DNA of 64,000 nt from Chelatococcus caeni (lineage in GTDB: Bacteria; Pseudomonadota; Alphaproteobacteria; Rhizobiales; Beijerinckiaceae). Below are positions 40,754 to 49,425 of the stretch, piece by piece (the first letter of the stretch is position 1; each line of letters opens with the position of its first letter). The position numbers were made by a program, and so were the translations under genes. The stretch spans positions 186,001-250,000 of the forward strand of contig NZ_JACIEN010000004.1 of NCBI RefSeq assembly GCF_014196925.1, in the 5' to 3' direction. The notes below the pieces were generated by a model, which saw only the letters and a program-made list of their open reading frames with translations, did not search any database and had not been told where the DNA came from.

Positions 40754-41274
40754 TGATCGAGCGCGCCTTCAAGCTGGTCGACGCCCTGCTCGCGGTGCTG
40801 CTGCTCGGCATGGTGGTGATGGTCTTCGGCAATGTCGTGCTGCGCTACGTCTTCAACTCCGGCATCGTCGTCTCCGAGGAGCTCTCCCGCTTCTTCTTCG
40901 TCTGGCTGACCTTCATCGGCGCCGTCGTCGCCATGCGCGACGGCTCGCACCTCGGCATGGAGACGGTCCTCCTGATGCTGCCGCGCCGCGGCCGCATCGT
41001 CTGCCTCGCGCTCAGCCAGGTCCTCATCCTCGCCTGCTGCGCCATGCTGTTCTGGGGCGCGTGGCAGCAGCACGAGGTCAACGCAACGACGGGCGCGCCG
41101 GTCACCGGGCTCTCCATGATCTGGATCTTCGGCATCGCCTATGTCACGGCGGTCGGTATCGGCGCCCATGCGGTGCACAAGCTCTGGCGCATCGCCACCG
41201 GCCGTATCCGCGACGACGAGCTGATCGAGGTGCACGAGAGCGAAGAGGCCGTGCCCGGCGAGGTGCGGCCATGA
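40753..41274 (+). CDS. dctQ: TRAP transporter small permease (DctQ)
   Basis: 173 aa, four helices: LVDALLAVLLLGMVVMVFGN, the conserved VLRYVFNSGIVVSEELSRFF, FVWLTFIGAVVAMRDGSHLG, and SMIWIFGIAYVTAVGIGAHA. Starts on the A of the oxidase stop codon and overlaps dctM by four bases. Second TRAP set of the window, of the YiaM/SiaQ group. Confidence 0.92.
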   Translation: MIERAFKLVDALLAVLLLGMVVMVFGNVVLRYVFNSGIVVSEELSRFFFVWLTFIGAVVAMRDGSHLGMETVLLMLPRRGRIVCLALSQVLILACCAMLFWGAWQQHEVNATTGAPVTGLSMIWIFGIAYVTAVGIGAHAVHKLWRIATGRIRDDELIEVHESEEAVPGEVRP

Positions 41275-42548
41275 CCGTCGCCGTCTTCACCGTCTCGCTT
41301 CTCGGCGCCATGGCGCTCGGCATGCCGATCGCCTTCGCGCTCCTCGTCTGCGCTGTCGCGCTGATGGTGATGCAGGGCCAGATCGACGCCACCATCCTGT
41401 CGCAGAAGCTCATCGAGGGCGCCGACAGCTTCCCCCTGCTCGCCATCCCCTTCTTCATGCTGGCCGGCGAACTGATGAACGCCGGTGGCATCTCCAAGCG
41501 CATCGTCACCTTCGCCCTCACCTGGGTCGGCCATGTCCGCGGCGGGCTCGGGCTCGTCGCGATCTTCGCCGCGGTGGTCATGGCGGCGATCTCGGGCAGC
41601 GCCGCGGCCGATGCCGCGGCCATCGGCACATTGCTCATCCCCATGATGCGCCAGGCCGGCTACAACGTGCCGCGCTCGGCCGGGCTCATCGCCGCCGGCG
41701 GCGTCATCGCCCCGGTCATCCCGCCGTCGATCGGCCTCATCGTCTTCGGCGTCATCGCCAATGTCTCCATCGGCAAGCTCTTCCTCGCCGGCATCTTCCC
41801 CGGCCTGATGATGGGCGCCGCGCTTGTGCTCACCTGGCTGTGGGTGGCGCGCAAGGACAAGGTCGCGATCCTGCCGAAGCAGGGCTGGGGCCTGCGCCTC
41901 AAGGCGGGCGTCGACGGCATCTGGGCGCTCGTCATGCCGCTCGGCATCATCGGCGGGCTCAAGTTCGGCATCTTCACCCCGACCGAGGCCGGCGTCGCCG
42001 CCTGCGTCTATGCCTTCGTCGTCGGCGCCTTCGTCTATCGCGAACTGCCGCTCAGACAGCTCTATCCGCTGCTCGTAGCCGCAGCGCGCAGCACGGCGGT
42101 GGTCGTCTTCCTGATTGCGGCGGCGCTCGTCTCCGCCTGGCTGATCACGCTCTCCGACGTGCCGGGCCAGGTCTCGGCGATGCTCGAGCCCTTCATGGGC
42201 AACAAGATCCTCCTGATGTTCGTCATCATGGCGATCGTCGTCATCGTCGGCACCGCGCTCGATTTCGCGCCGACGCTGATGATCCTGACGCCGGTGCTGA
42301 TGCCGGTGATCAAGCAGGCCGGCATCGATCCGGTCTATTTCGGCGTGCTGTTCATCATGAACAACGCCATCGGCCTCATCACGCCGCCGGTCGGCATCGT
42401 GCTCAACGTCATCTGCGGCGTCGCCAAGATCCCCATGAGCGACCTGATGAAGGGCCTGTGGCCCTTCCTGTGGGCGGAGATCGCCGTCTTGTTCCTGCTC
42501 GTCCTGTTCCCGGACCTCGTGCTCATCCCGCTGAAATGGCTCTCATAA
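41271..42548 (+). CDS. dctM: TRAP transporter large permease (DctM)
   Basis: 425 aa. GMPIAFALLVCAVALMVMQG, ADSFPLLAIPFFMLAGELMN, AAISGSAAADAAAIGTLLIP, AGGVIAPVIPPSIGLIVFGV and GLITPPVGIVLNVICGVAKI define DctM. Organic-acid uptake with the adjoining dctQ and dctP. Confidence 0.94.
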   Translation: MTVAVFTVSLLGAMALGMPIAFALLVCAVALMVMQGQIDATILSQKLIEGADSFPLLAIPFFMLAGELMNAGGISKRIVTFALTWVGHVRGGLGLVAIFAAVVMAAISGSAAADAAAIGTLLIPMMRQAGYNVPRSAGLIAAGGVIAPVIPPSIGLIVFGVIANVSIGKLFLAGIFPGLMMGAALVLTWLWVARKDKVAILPKQGWGLRLKAGVDGIWALVMPLGIIGGLKFGIFTPTEAGVAACVYAFVVGAFVYRELPLRQLYPLLVAAARSTAVVVFLIAAALVSAWLITLSDVPGQVSAMLEPFMGNKILLMFVIMAIVVIVGTALDFAPTLMILTPVLMPVIKQAGIDPVYFGVLFIMNNAIGLITPPVGIVLNVICGVAKIPMSDLMKGLWPFLWAEIAVLFLLVLFPDLVLIPLKWLS

Positions 42549-42569
42549 CAACCGGAGGAGGAAACGAAG

Positions 42570-43589
42570 ATGAAGACCAGGTTCTGCTACAAGCTCGCCG
42601 GCGCCGGCCTCGCCGCCGCCGTGCTGTTCACCGGGGCATCGGCGCAGGCCGAGTTCAAGGAGCGCACCTTCCGCGTCTCCAACGGCGTCAGCAAGGAGCA
42701 TCCCATGGGCAACGGCCTTGCCGCCATGGGCGCCTGCACGCTGGAGAAGACCGGCGGCAAGATGAAGATCCAGGCCTATTGGGACGGCGCGCTCGGCAAC
42801 GACCTCACCGCCACCCAGAGCGTGCGCACCGGCTCGCTCGAGATGGTGCTGACCTCGACCGCGCCGCTCACCTCCATCGTCCCCGAGCTCGGCGTCTTCG
42901 ACCTGCCGTTCCTGTTCAATAACGAGCAGGAGGCCGACCAGGTGCTCGACGGCAAGGCCGGCGAGTGGTTCGCCGCCAAGCTGCCCGCTGCCGGCGTCAT
43001 CAACCTCGCCTGGTGGGAGAACGGCTTCCGCCACACCACCAATTCGCGCCGCCCGATCACCAAGGCCGAGGATTTCGAGGGCGTGAAGATGCGCGTGATG
43101 CAGAACAACATCTTCATCGACACCTTCAAGGAGCTCGGCAGCAATGCCGTGCCGCTCGCCTTCTCCGAAGTCTATTCGGCGCTGGAGACGAAGACCGTCG
43201 ACGGGCAGGAGAACCCCTTCAACAACATCGAGAACATGAAGTTCTACGAGGTGCAGAAGTATCTCACCCTGACCAAGCACGCCTACAGCCCGACGCTCGT
43301 GCTCTTCTCGAAGAAGACCTGGGACACGCTGTCGCCCGAGGAGCAGGCGGTGCTGAAGAACTGCGCGGCCGTGGGCCAGAAGGAGCAGCGCAAGGTCAAC
43401 CGCGAGAAGTCCGAGGTCAGCCTCGCCAACCTCAAGGCCCGGGGCATGGAGGTGAACGAGATCACGCCGGAGGAAATGGCGCGCATCCGCGAGAAGGCGC
43501 AGGTCATCTACGAGCGCCACGGCAAGGCCATCGGCGACGAGGCGCTGACCCTCGTCTTCGACGAGTTGAAGCGCGTCCGCGGCAACTGA
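42570..43589 (+). CDS. dctP: TRAP transporter binding protein (DctP)
   Basis: 339 aa periplasmic protein. Signal peptide MKTRFCYKLAGAGLAAAVLF ending AQA before EFKERTF. FRVSNGVSKEHPMGNGLAAM, EGVKMRVMQNNIFIDTFKEL with the ligand-binding Arg, and FSEVYSALETKTVDGQENPF place it in the main DctP family (sialic acid/hydroxyacid branch). AGGAGG before ATG 42570. Last gene of the oxidase-TRAP unit, closed by the hairpin at 43599. Confidence 0.93.
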   Translation: MKTRFCYKLAGAGLAAAVLFTGASAQAEFKERTFRVSNGVSKEHPMGNGLAAMGACTLEKTGGKMKIQAYWDGALGNDLTATQSVRTGSLEMVLTSTAPLTSIVPELGVFDLPFLFNNEQEADQVLDGKAGEWFAAKLPAAGVINLAWWENGFRHTTNSRRPITKAEDFEGVKMRVMQNNIFIDTFKELGSNAVPLAFSEVYSALETKTVDGQENPFNNIENMKFYEVQKYLTLTKHAYSPTLVLFSKKTWDTLSPEEQAVLKNCAAVGQKEQRKVNREKSEVSLANLKARGMEVNEITPEEMARIREKAQVIYERHGKAIGDEALTLVFDELKRVRGN

Positions 43590-43598
43590 GCGGCGGTC

Positions 43599-43631
43599 GG
43601 CCGGCGCGGGCCCAGGCGGCCCGTGCCGGCC
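43599..43631 (+). terminator. Strong hairpin after dctP (39-43 kb operon)
   Basis: GGCCGGCGCGGGC (43599-43611) pairs with GCCCGTGCCGGCC (43619-43631) over 13 bp with one G-U, loop 7. It begins 10 bases after the stop. No U-tract, but position at the operon end fits a terminator. Confidence 0.65.
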
Positions 43632-43654
43632 GGCGTCATTGACGGCCGGAGCCT

Positions 43655-43681
43655 TTCCGGAATGAATGTCCGTCTCCGGAA
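43655..43681. promoter_or_regulatory. TTCCGGAA repeats upstream of GntR gene
   Basis: The perfect palindrome TTCCGGAA (43655-43662) is followed by CTCCGGAA (43674-43681), 19 bp apart, 16-42 bases before the GntR start. Probably an autoregulatory operator. Confidence 0.45.
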
Positions 43682-43696
43682 TCAGACATCCCCCTG

Positions 43697-44374
43697 ATGA
43701 AATCGTTCAGGCTCGATCCTCCCAAGTCGCTCTCCGCCAAGGTCATGCTGCGCCTGCGCCAGGCCATCATCGAGGGGGAGCTGGCGCTCGGCGCCATCAT
43801 CGCCGAGGAGACGCTGGCGCAATCCTTCGGCGTAAGCCGTACGCCGGTGCGCGAGGCGTTGAACCAGCTTCAGCTGCAGGGCCTCGTCACCATCCGGCCG
43901 CAGGTCGGCAGCTTCGTCTTCCGGCCGAGCCCGGAGGATATCTCTGAGCTGTGCGAGTTCCGCTCCGTCATCGAGCCGCGCGCCGCCGAACTCGCCTTCC
44001 GCCACGACAGGGACGGCACGATCGCGGCCATGGCCGCCGCCATCGCCGACATGGAGAAGGCCCTCGAGAAGCGGGACAACGTCGCCTATGGCCGCGCCGA
44101 CACCGCGCTGCACGAGGCGCTGTTCGCCCATTGCGGCAATTCCTACATCGAGGAATCCTATCGCCTCGCGGCGGGCAAGATCGCGGCGCTGCGCACCAAT
44201 CTCAGCTCGCCCATCGATGTTCAGAACCCGACCTCCTACGAGGAGCACCGCAGCTTCCTGCGGTTCTTCGAGGCGGGGGACTTCGCGGCCTTCGAGCGCC
44301 TGATGGTGGCGCATGTCACCGCCTCCGGCCGCACCTATGTCAAGGTGCTCGAGGAGCGCGCCGGGCGGCTCTGA
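43697..44374 (+). CDS. GntR/FCD-family transcriptional regulator
   Basis: 225 aa. Winged HTH KVMLRLRQAIIEGELALGAI, AEETLAQSFGVSRTPVREAL, QLQGLVTIRPQVGSFVFRPS; FCD domain with ELCEFRSVIEPRAAELA, DTALHEALFAHCGNSYIEES and EEHRSFLRFFEAGDFAAFERL. The ligand/metal histidines are kept. It follows the oxidase-TRAP operon in the same direction and likely controls it by way of the palindrome at 39294, with its own promoter under the 43655 repeats. Confidence 0.91.
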   Translation: MKSFRLDPPKSLSAKVMLRLRQAIIEGELALGAIIAEETLAQSFGVSRTPVREALNQLQLQGLVTIRPQVGSFVFRPSPEDISELCEFRSVIEPRAAELAFRHDRDGTIAAMAAAIADMEKALEKRDNVAYGRADTALHEALFAHCGNSYIEESYRLAAGKIAALRTNLSSPIDVQNPTSYEEHRSFLRFFEAGDFAAFERLMVAHVTASGRTYVKVLEERAGRL

Positions 44375-44479
44375 CGTGGCGCACGCTGCCGGTCGTCTTC
44401 GCGAAATGCACTTTCCGCCGCGCCGGGCCTCGACCGCATCGTTGCGTCTGCTTAAGAAAGACCTGACGCAGCAAGCAGC

Positions 44480-46987
44480 ATGGGGGCTGGAGCGATCTTG
44501 GCATTACCGGTCATCCTGGCGGTCATCGGCGTCCTGCTCCTCGTCATCAGCCTTGCCCAGCCCCTGGCGGGGGCGCTCAGGATGCCGTTCAGCGTGGTGC
44601 TGGCCGCCATCGGCATGCTCATCGGGGCCGCGGCCTCCTTCCTGCTGCATACGGAGCTGACCGACGCCTTCAACGAGCCGGCCCGGGCCATTCTCGATTT
44701 TCCCATCGGCTCGACGGTCTTCCTCTACGTCTTCCTGCCGACCCTCATCTTCCAGACGGCCCTGACGCTCGACGTGCGCCAGATGATGCCCGACTGGGTG
44801 CCGATCTTCGTCCTCGCCGTCCTCGCCGTCGTCGTGGCCACCGCCGTCATCGGCCTTGCCCTCCTGCCACTCGCCGGCCAGCCGCTGCTCGTCTGCCTCC
44901 TCCTCGGCGCCATCGTGGCGACGACGGACCCCGTCGCCGTCGTCGGCATCTTCCGCGACATCGGCGCCCCGGCGCGCCTCGGGCGGCTCGTGGAAGGCGA
45001 GAGCCTGCTCAACGACGCGGCCGCGATCACCCTGTTCTCGGTGTTCCTCGCCATCCTCGTCGCGGGCGAGACGCCGGGGTTCGGGGATGCGGCCCTCTCC
45101 TTCCTCTGGACGCTGTGCGGCGGCGCGCTCGTCGGCCATCTCGCCGCGCGCGCGGCGGCCTGGCTCATCGGCAGGATGCCCGAGCAGCGCTCGGCCGCCG
45201 TCTCGATCAGCTTCGCCCTCGCCTACCTCGTCTTCATCGCCTGCGAGCAGTTGCTCGGCGTCTCGGGCGTCATCGCCGTCGTCGTCGCGGGCATGACGCT
45301 GAGCCTGATCGGCCCGTCGCGCGCCTCGCCGGACGGATGGAGCTACCTGACCGGCATCTGGGACCAGATCGCCTTCTGGGCGAGCTCGCTCGTCTTCGTG
45401 CTCGCCGCCATCCTGGTGCCGCGCCTGCTCGCCAGCCTGTCGCTGTTCGATCTCTTCCTGATCCTCGTCGTCGCGGCCGCGGCACTCGCCGCCCGTGCCG
45501 TCATCCTCTTCGCCCTGCTGCCGCTCTTGAGCCTGCTCAAGCTCTCTCCGCCGGTCAGCATCCCCTACCGGGTCGTCATCCTGTGGGGCGGGCTGCGCGG
45601 CGCCGTCACGCTGGCGCTGGCGCTCGCCGTGACGGAGAACGACATCGTCCCCGACGACATCCAGCGTTTCGTCGCCATCCTCGCCACCGGCTTCGTGCTC
45701 TTCACCCTGCTCATACAGGGCACGACGATGCGCTGGGTCATCTCCTCGCTCGGCCTCAACCTCCTGTCACCCCGCGACGCCGCCATGCGCGGCCAGGTGC
45801 TCGCCGTCGCGCTCGAGAACGTGCGCGAGGCGGTCGCCCGCGCGGCCGAGGCCTACCGGGTCGCCTCCGCGACGGCCCTTTCCGAGGCCCGCCGCTACGC
45901 CGAACGGATCGACGAGGCGGCGAGCGCCGGGCAGGGCCGGGAGCTGACGGACAAGGAGCGCCTGTCGCTCGGGCTTCTGACGCTCGCCGGACGCGAGCGC
46001 GACATCATCATCGAGCGCATGCGGGCGCGCACCGTCTCGGCCGCGCTGCTGCCCTCGCTGCTCGCCCAGGCCGAGACGCTGCTCGACCGCGCGCGGGCGG
46101 GAGGCTGGTCGGAATACCAGCGTGCCGCCAAGCAGACGCTTGCCTTCGACTGGAAGTTCGGCTTCGCCCAGTTCCTCCATCGCCGCCTCCATGCGAGCGG
46201 GCCGCTGGAGCGCCTGCTTGCGCGGCGCTTCGAAATGCTCTTCGTCGCACGCACGGTGCTCGAGGAGCTGAGCCCCTTCATCGACAGCAAGATCGTGCCC
46301 ATCCTCGGGCTGCGCGTCGGCGAGGTGCTGCACGAGATCGTCGAGCGGCGGCAGGAGGCCGTCGCCGCCGGCCTCGACGCGCTCCGGCTGCAATACCCGC
46401 TCTATGCGGAATCGCTGGAGCGCCGGCTGCTGCGCAAGATCGCGCTGAGGCAGGAGGAGCTCGAGTACATCGTCCTCTTCGAGGACGGCCTCATCGGCCC
46501 GGAGCTCTACGACAACCTGCGCCGCTCGGTCGATGCCGACCGCAAGGAGGCGGACCGCCAGCGCCGGCTCGACCTTGCCCTCAACGCGCGCGAGCTCGTC
46601 GGCGAGCTGCCGCTGTTCGCGGATCTCACGGGCGAGCAGCTCACGGAAGTGACGAAGCTGCTGCAGCCCCTGTTCGTCATCCCGGGAGAACAGGTCATCC
46701 GCCGCGGCGCGCCGGGCGATGCCGTCTATTTCGTCGCCTCGGGCGCCCTCGAGGTGAGCCTGCCGGGCCGCAAGGTCCGCCTCGGGCGCGGCGACGTCGT
46801 GGGCGAGATGGCCCTGCTGCACGGCAGGCCGCGCCAGTCGGACGTGCATGCCATCAGCTACTGCTTTCTCCTGCGCCTCGACGTGCGGGCCTTCCAGGGG
46901 TTCCTCGCCAAGCACCCCGGCATCCGGCAGAGCATCGAGCAGGTGGCGGCCGAACGTGCGGCCGCGAACGCGGAAGCGGTCGCATAG
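44480..46987 (+). CDS. Na+/H+ antiporter (CPA1, NhaP/SOS1-like) with cyclic-nucleotide-binding domain
   Basis: 835 aa. Residues 1-425 form a 12-13 helix CPA1 exchanger with ATTDPVAVVGIFRDIGAPAR, VEGESLLNDAAAITLFSVFL (the ND ion-binding pair) and ILWGGLRGAVTLALALAV. A long charged helical cytoplasmic part (about 430-700) follows, then a cyclic-nucleotide domain from about 705: ELPLFADLTGEQLTEV, VIRRGAPGDAVYFVASGALE and the phosphate-cassette-like GEMALLHGRPRQSDVHA. The layout is that of plant SOS1 and its bacterial relatives. Ion exchange for pH/Na+ homeostasis, possibly tuned by cAMP; an adenylate cyclase lies 32 kb away in the same window. Stands alone. Confidence 0.92.
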   Translation: MGAGAILALPVILAVIGVLLLVISLAQPLAGALRMPFSVVLAAIGMLIGAAASFLLHTELTDAFNEPARAILDFPIGSTVFLYVFLPTLIFQTALTLDVRQMMPDWVPIFVLAVLAVVVATAVIGLALLPLAGQPLLVCLLLGAIVATTDPVAVVGIFRDIGAPARLGRLVEGESLLNDAAAITLFSVFLAILVAGETPGFGDAALSFLWTLCGGALVGHLAARAAAWLIGRMPEQRSAAVSISFALAYLVFIACEQLLGVSGVIAVVVAGMTLSLIGPSRASPDGWSYLTGIWDQIAFWASSLVFVLAAILVPRLLASLSLFDLFLILVVAAAALAARAVILFALLPLLSLLKLSPPVSIPYRVVILWGGLRGAVTLALALAVTENDIVPDDIQRFVAILATGFVLFTLLIQGTTMRWVISSLGLNLLSPRDAAMRGQVLAVALENVREAVARAAEAYRVASATALSEARRYAERIDEAASAGQGRELTDKERLSLGLLTLAGRERDIIIERMRARTVSAALLPSLLAQAETLLDRARAGGWSEYQRAAKQTLAFDWKFGFAQFLHRRLHASGPLERLLARRFEMLFVARTVLEELSPFIDSKIVPILGLRVGEVLHEIVERRQEAVAAGLDALRLQYPLYAESLERRLLRKIALRQEELEYIVLFEDGLIGPELYDNLRRSVDADRKEADRQRRLDLALNARELVGELPLFADLTGEQLTEVTKLLQPLFVIPGEQVIRRGAPGDAVYFVASGALEVSLPGRKVRLGRGDVVGEMALLHGRPRQSDVHAISYCFLLRLDVRAFQGFLAKHPGIRQSIEQVAAERAAANAEAVA

Positions 46988-46996
46988 GTTCGGAAC

Positions 46997-47764
46997 CTAC
47001 TGTTCCCGCCCGGCCTGCCGCACCGCCGGCAGGGGGCACAGGCCGCCGCAGCCCGGAACGCCGGGCAGCTTGTAGCGCAGGCAGCAGACCTTGCGACGGC
47101 GCGTCTCGGCCCCGTCCTCGAGGACCGGCCTGATCGCCCCGTGCATGGGATTGGGCGCCCCGCACGGCAGCACAGCCGCATCGACGAGACGAAGAGCCGC
47201 CTCGGCACGCTCCCGCGGTACGCGCGGATGGTCGGCGGCAGCGCGCACCACCCAGTCGAAATAGCTCGCCGCATTGTTCCAGAAGAGCCGCGGCGCGAGC
47301 CCGCTGATCGCGACCAGCGCCGCGACGGTCGGCTCCAGGTGGTCCGTGATCAGCGTCTCCAGCACGGCGACCGCGTCGCAAGGGCCGAGGGTCTCGTCCG
47401 GCGCGATGCGGGCGGCCCGGCTTTCCCCCTCCTCCGAGAAAGCGAAGGAGACCTGCGACAAGGCCGCGGCCGGCATCCGGTCCGAGAGCATCGCCAAGGC
47501 GGCGATTGGCAGGATGGCGCCGGAGAGATGATAGAGGCTCCAGAAGGAGATGGCGGAGGCGCGCAGCCCCGGGTCGAAGCGGGCGGCATAGCGGTCGAGC
47601 AGCGGTCCGAGGCGGTCCGGCACAACAAGTTCGGCCGCCGGCAGGAAGTCCCGTTCGTCGTCCGGCCTCGCGACGCGCTCGTGCAGGAGGGCGAGATCGC
47701 CGTCGAGGGCGCCATGCCAGTCGTGCGGGGCGGGATGCGCGAGGATGGCCTGCGCTGTGCTCAT
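46997..47764 (-). CDS. fhuF: FhuF-like siderophore-iron reductase
   Basis: 255 aa. The C-terminal 2Fe-2S motif reads CCLRYKLPGVPGCGGLCP: Cys-Cys, ten residues, Cys, then three residues and Cys. The family consensus is C-C-x10-C-x2-C, so the last spacing is one longer. Upstream GLAPRLFWNNAASYFDWVVR and RRKVCC are typical of the family. Reduces ferric hydroxamate siderophores in the cytoplasm to release iron. Near a heme oxygenase and an Irr-type site, so part of an iron-acquisition neighbourhood, though no siderophore transporter is seen. Confidence 0.87.
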   Translation of the reverse strand: MSTAQAILAHPAPHDWHGALDGDLALLHERVARPDDERDFLPAAELVVPDRLGPLLDRYAARFDPGLRASAISFWSLYHLSGAILPIAALAMLSDRMPAAALSQVSFAFSEEGESRAARIAPDETLGPCDAVAVLETLITDHLEPTVAALVAISGLAPRLFWNNAASYFDWVVRAAADHPRVPRERAEAALRLVDAAVLPCGAPNPMHGAIRPVLEDGAETRRRKVCCLRYKLPGVPGCGGLCPLPAVRQAGREQ

Positions 47765-47899
47765 CCTTCACCTTTTCAGCGGCAGGAAGACCGAGGTGCG
47801 GCCCGGATAGCGTTCCGAAGCCTGAGGATCAAGCCGGCAAGGACAATCACCGGTTTTGTGATCCCGTCGCACGGGACATCCGGCGGGTCTTTAGGCGCG

Positions 47900-48124
47900 T
47901 CAGGCCGGCACATAGCCCTTCAGCGCCTTCAGCTGCGCAAGACGCCGGGCGGCGGCGCAGGCATCGGCACGGCTTGCGCAGATGTCGAGCCTGAAAACCC
48001 CGCGGCGGCCGATACGTCCGTAGTTGCGGACGAGCGACCATTCGCCGAGAAGGTTTCGCTCGATGGACAAAGCATAGAAACGCGCCATGTTACGGCGGGG
48101 ATCGATGCGGTGGAGAACGATCAT
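47900..48124 (-). CDS. WGR-domain protein
   Basis: 74 aa consisting of a single WGR domain: NMARFYALSIERNLLGEWSL, RNYGRIGRRGVFRLDICASR, RADACAAARRLAQLKALKGY. The WGR string itself reads YGR, a common variant. WGR domains bind nucleic acids in PARPs and in small bacterial proteins of unknown role. ATG 48124 preferred; GTG 48127 is directly upstream in frame. Confidence 0.85.
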   Translation of the reverse strand: MIVLHRIDPRRNMARFYALSIERNLLGEWSLVRNYGRIGRRGVFRLDICASRADACAAARRLAQLKALKGYVPA

Positions 48125-48196
48125 CACGGCTCCCGGACGGGTTTTGGCGACCCTTTCCGAGGAAACACGCCTGGAATCCGGCGTCTAACGAGAGTT

Positions 48197-48224
48197 ATGA
48201 ATCGATCCGGCGCGAGCGATTCAT
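48197..48224. repeat. Inverted repeat in WGR/ATP-grasp divergent gap
   Basis: ATGAATCG (48197-48204) and CGATTCAT (48217-48224) are perfect inverted copies with 12 bases between, 37 bases before the ATP-grasp start. Could be an operator; no other element recognised in 48125-48260. Confidence 0.4.
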
Positions 48225-48260
48225 GCCGCTGATGAGGCCCCAGCCGGAGGTTCCTGCCCG

Positions 48261-49403
48261 ATGATCGATCAAGCCGCCCGCGCCGGAGCGCAGGTCGCCA
48301 TTCTCTACCAGGCCCTGCCGCCACCCGTCATCGGCGGCCTGCGCAAGGACGCCAAGCCCGGCGGCTATTCCGACAGCGGCGCCGATATCGGCTTCGCCCT
48401 TGCCGGAGCCGGGGTGCCGGTCCTGACGCCGGTGCGCGATCCCGATCCGGCGCGGAACCTCGACTGGGTCTTTCCCGACACGCCGCAGGGCATCGTCGAG
48501 GCGACCGACCGCGGGCTGGCCGTGCTGTGGGCCAATACGGTGCTGTTCGAGGGGCATCCGCTGGAGCAGGTGATGGGCGAGCGTTTCATCGTTGGCCATC
48601 GCCCCGACGCCGTGCAGCGGGTCGATGACAAATTCCTTACCAACGCGCGGCTGCGCGAAGCCGGCCTGCCGGTCGCAGGGTCGATCTTGGCGGCGCGCGA
48701 GGCCCGTCATGGCGTTGCGGCGATCGCGGAGATCGATGCGGCCCTTCTCAAAAGTGCGGGGCTCGACCTGCCGCTCGTCGTCAAGCCGGTGCGCGGGCGC
48801 GGCAGCCAGGGCGTGACGGTGGTGCGCAGCCTTGCCGCGCTGCAGGCCGCCGCCCGCGACCTCCTCGCCGCGGCAACCTTCGGCGACATCGTCATGATCG
48901 AGGAATTCCTGCCGGGCGAGGAGCTGACCGTCGCCGTCCTGCCCGCCGGCCTGCCCGGCCCCGGCGGCCGCATCGCGGAGAAGGCCTGGTGCCTGCCGCC
49001 GGTGCGCCGGTTCGACCACCACGATGACGTGGCCCCGTACAACGGCCTCGTCGCCGTCACGCGCAACAGCGTCGCGCTGACGGCGCGCGAGGCCACAGAG
49101 CCCGCCGTTGCGGCCGTCATGACCGCCTGCGCCGCCGCAGCCGCTGTGGTCGAGGCGCGCACCATCATCCGCATCGACTGTCGGGCGGGAGCCGACGGCC
49201 GCTACCGCCTCTTCGACCTCAACATGAAACCGAACCTCACCGGCGCCGGCAGGCCCGGACGCGAGGACCAGGACAGCCTGTGCACCATCGCCGCGCAGGC
49301 GGCCGGCTGGACCTATGCCGACCTTCTCGGTGCGATGCTCGCCGGTGCCTGGCGCGAGAGGGGCGGCTTCGTCGAGCGTCTCGGAGCTGAGGGCGGCTGC
49401 TGA
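48261..49403 (+). CDS. ATP-grasp protein (D-Ala-D-Ala ligase-like), function unknown
   Basis: 380 aa soluble protein. An ATP-grasp core is visible: VDDKFLTNARLREAGLPVAG, LPLVVKPVRGRGSQGVTVVR (ATP-binding lysine and glycine loop), DIVMIEEFLPGEELTVAVLP, and the metal-binding end RLFDLNMKPNLTGAGRPGRE (normally N-x-N/E-P). The family ligates a carboxylate to an amine or thiol through an acylphosphate. The N-terminal domain differs from Ddl, and no peptidoglycan gene is near. Substrate unknown; ends 23 bases before the convergent heme oxygenase gene. Confidence 0.8.
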   Translation: MIDQAARAGAQVAILYQALPPPVIGGLRKDAKPGGYSDSGADIGFALAGAGVPVLTPVRDPDPARNLDWVFPDTPQGIVEATDRGLAVLWANTVLFEGHPLEQVMGERFIVGHRPDAVQRVDDKFLTNARLREAGLPVAGSILAAREARHGVAAIAEIDAALLKSAGLDLPLVVKPVRGRGSQGVTVVRSLAALQAAARDLLAAATFGDIVMIEEFLPGEELTVAVLPAGLPGPGGRIAEKAWCLPPVRRFDHHDDVAPYNGLVAVTRNSVALTAREATEPAVAAVMTACAAAAAVVEARTIIRIDCRAGADGRYRLFDLNMKPNLTGAGRPGREDQDSLCTIAAQAAGWTYADLLGAMLAGAWRERGGFVERLGAEGGC

Positions 49404-49425
49404 GCCGCCCTGCGCCGCGGCGCGT

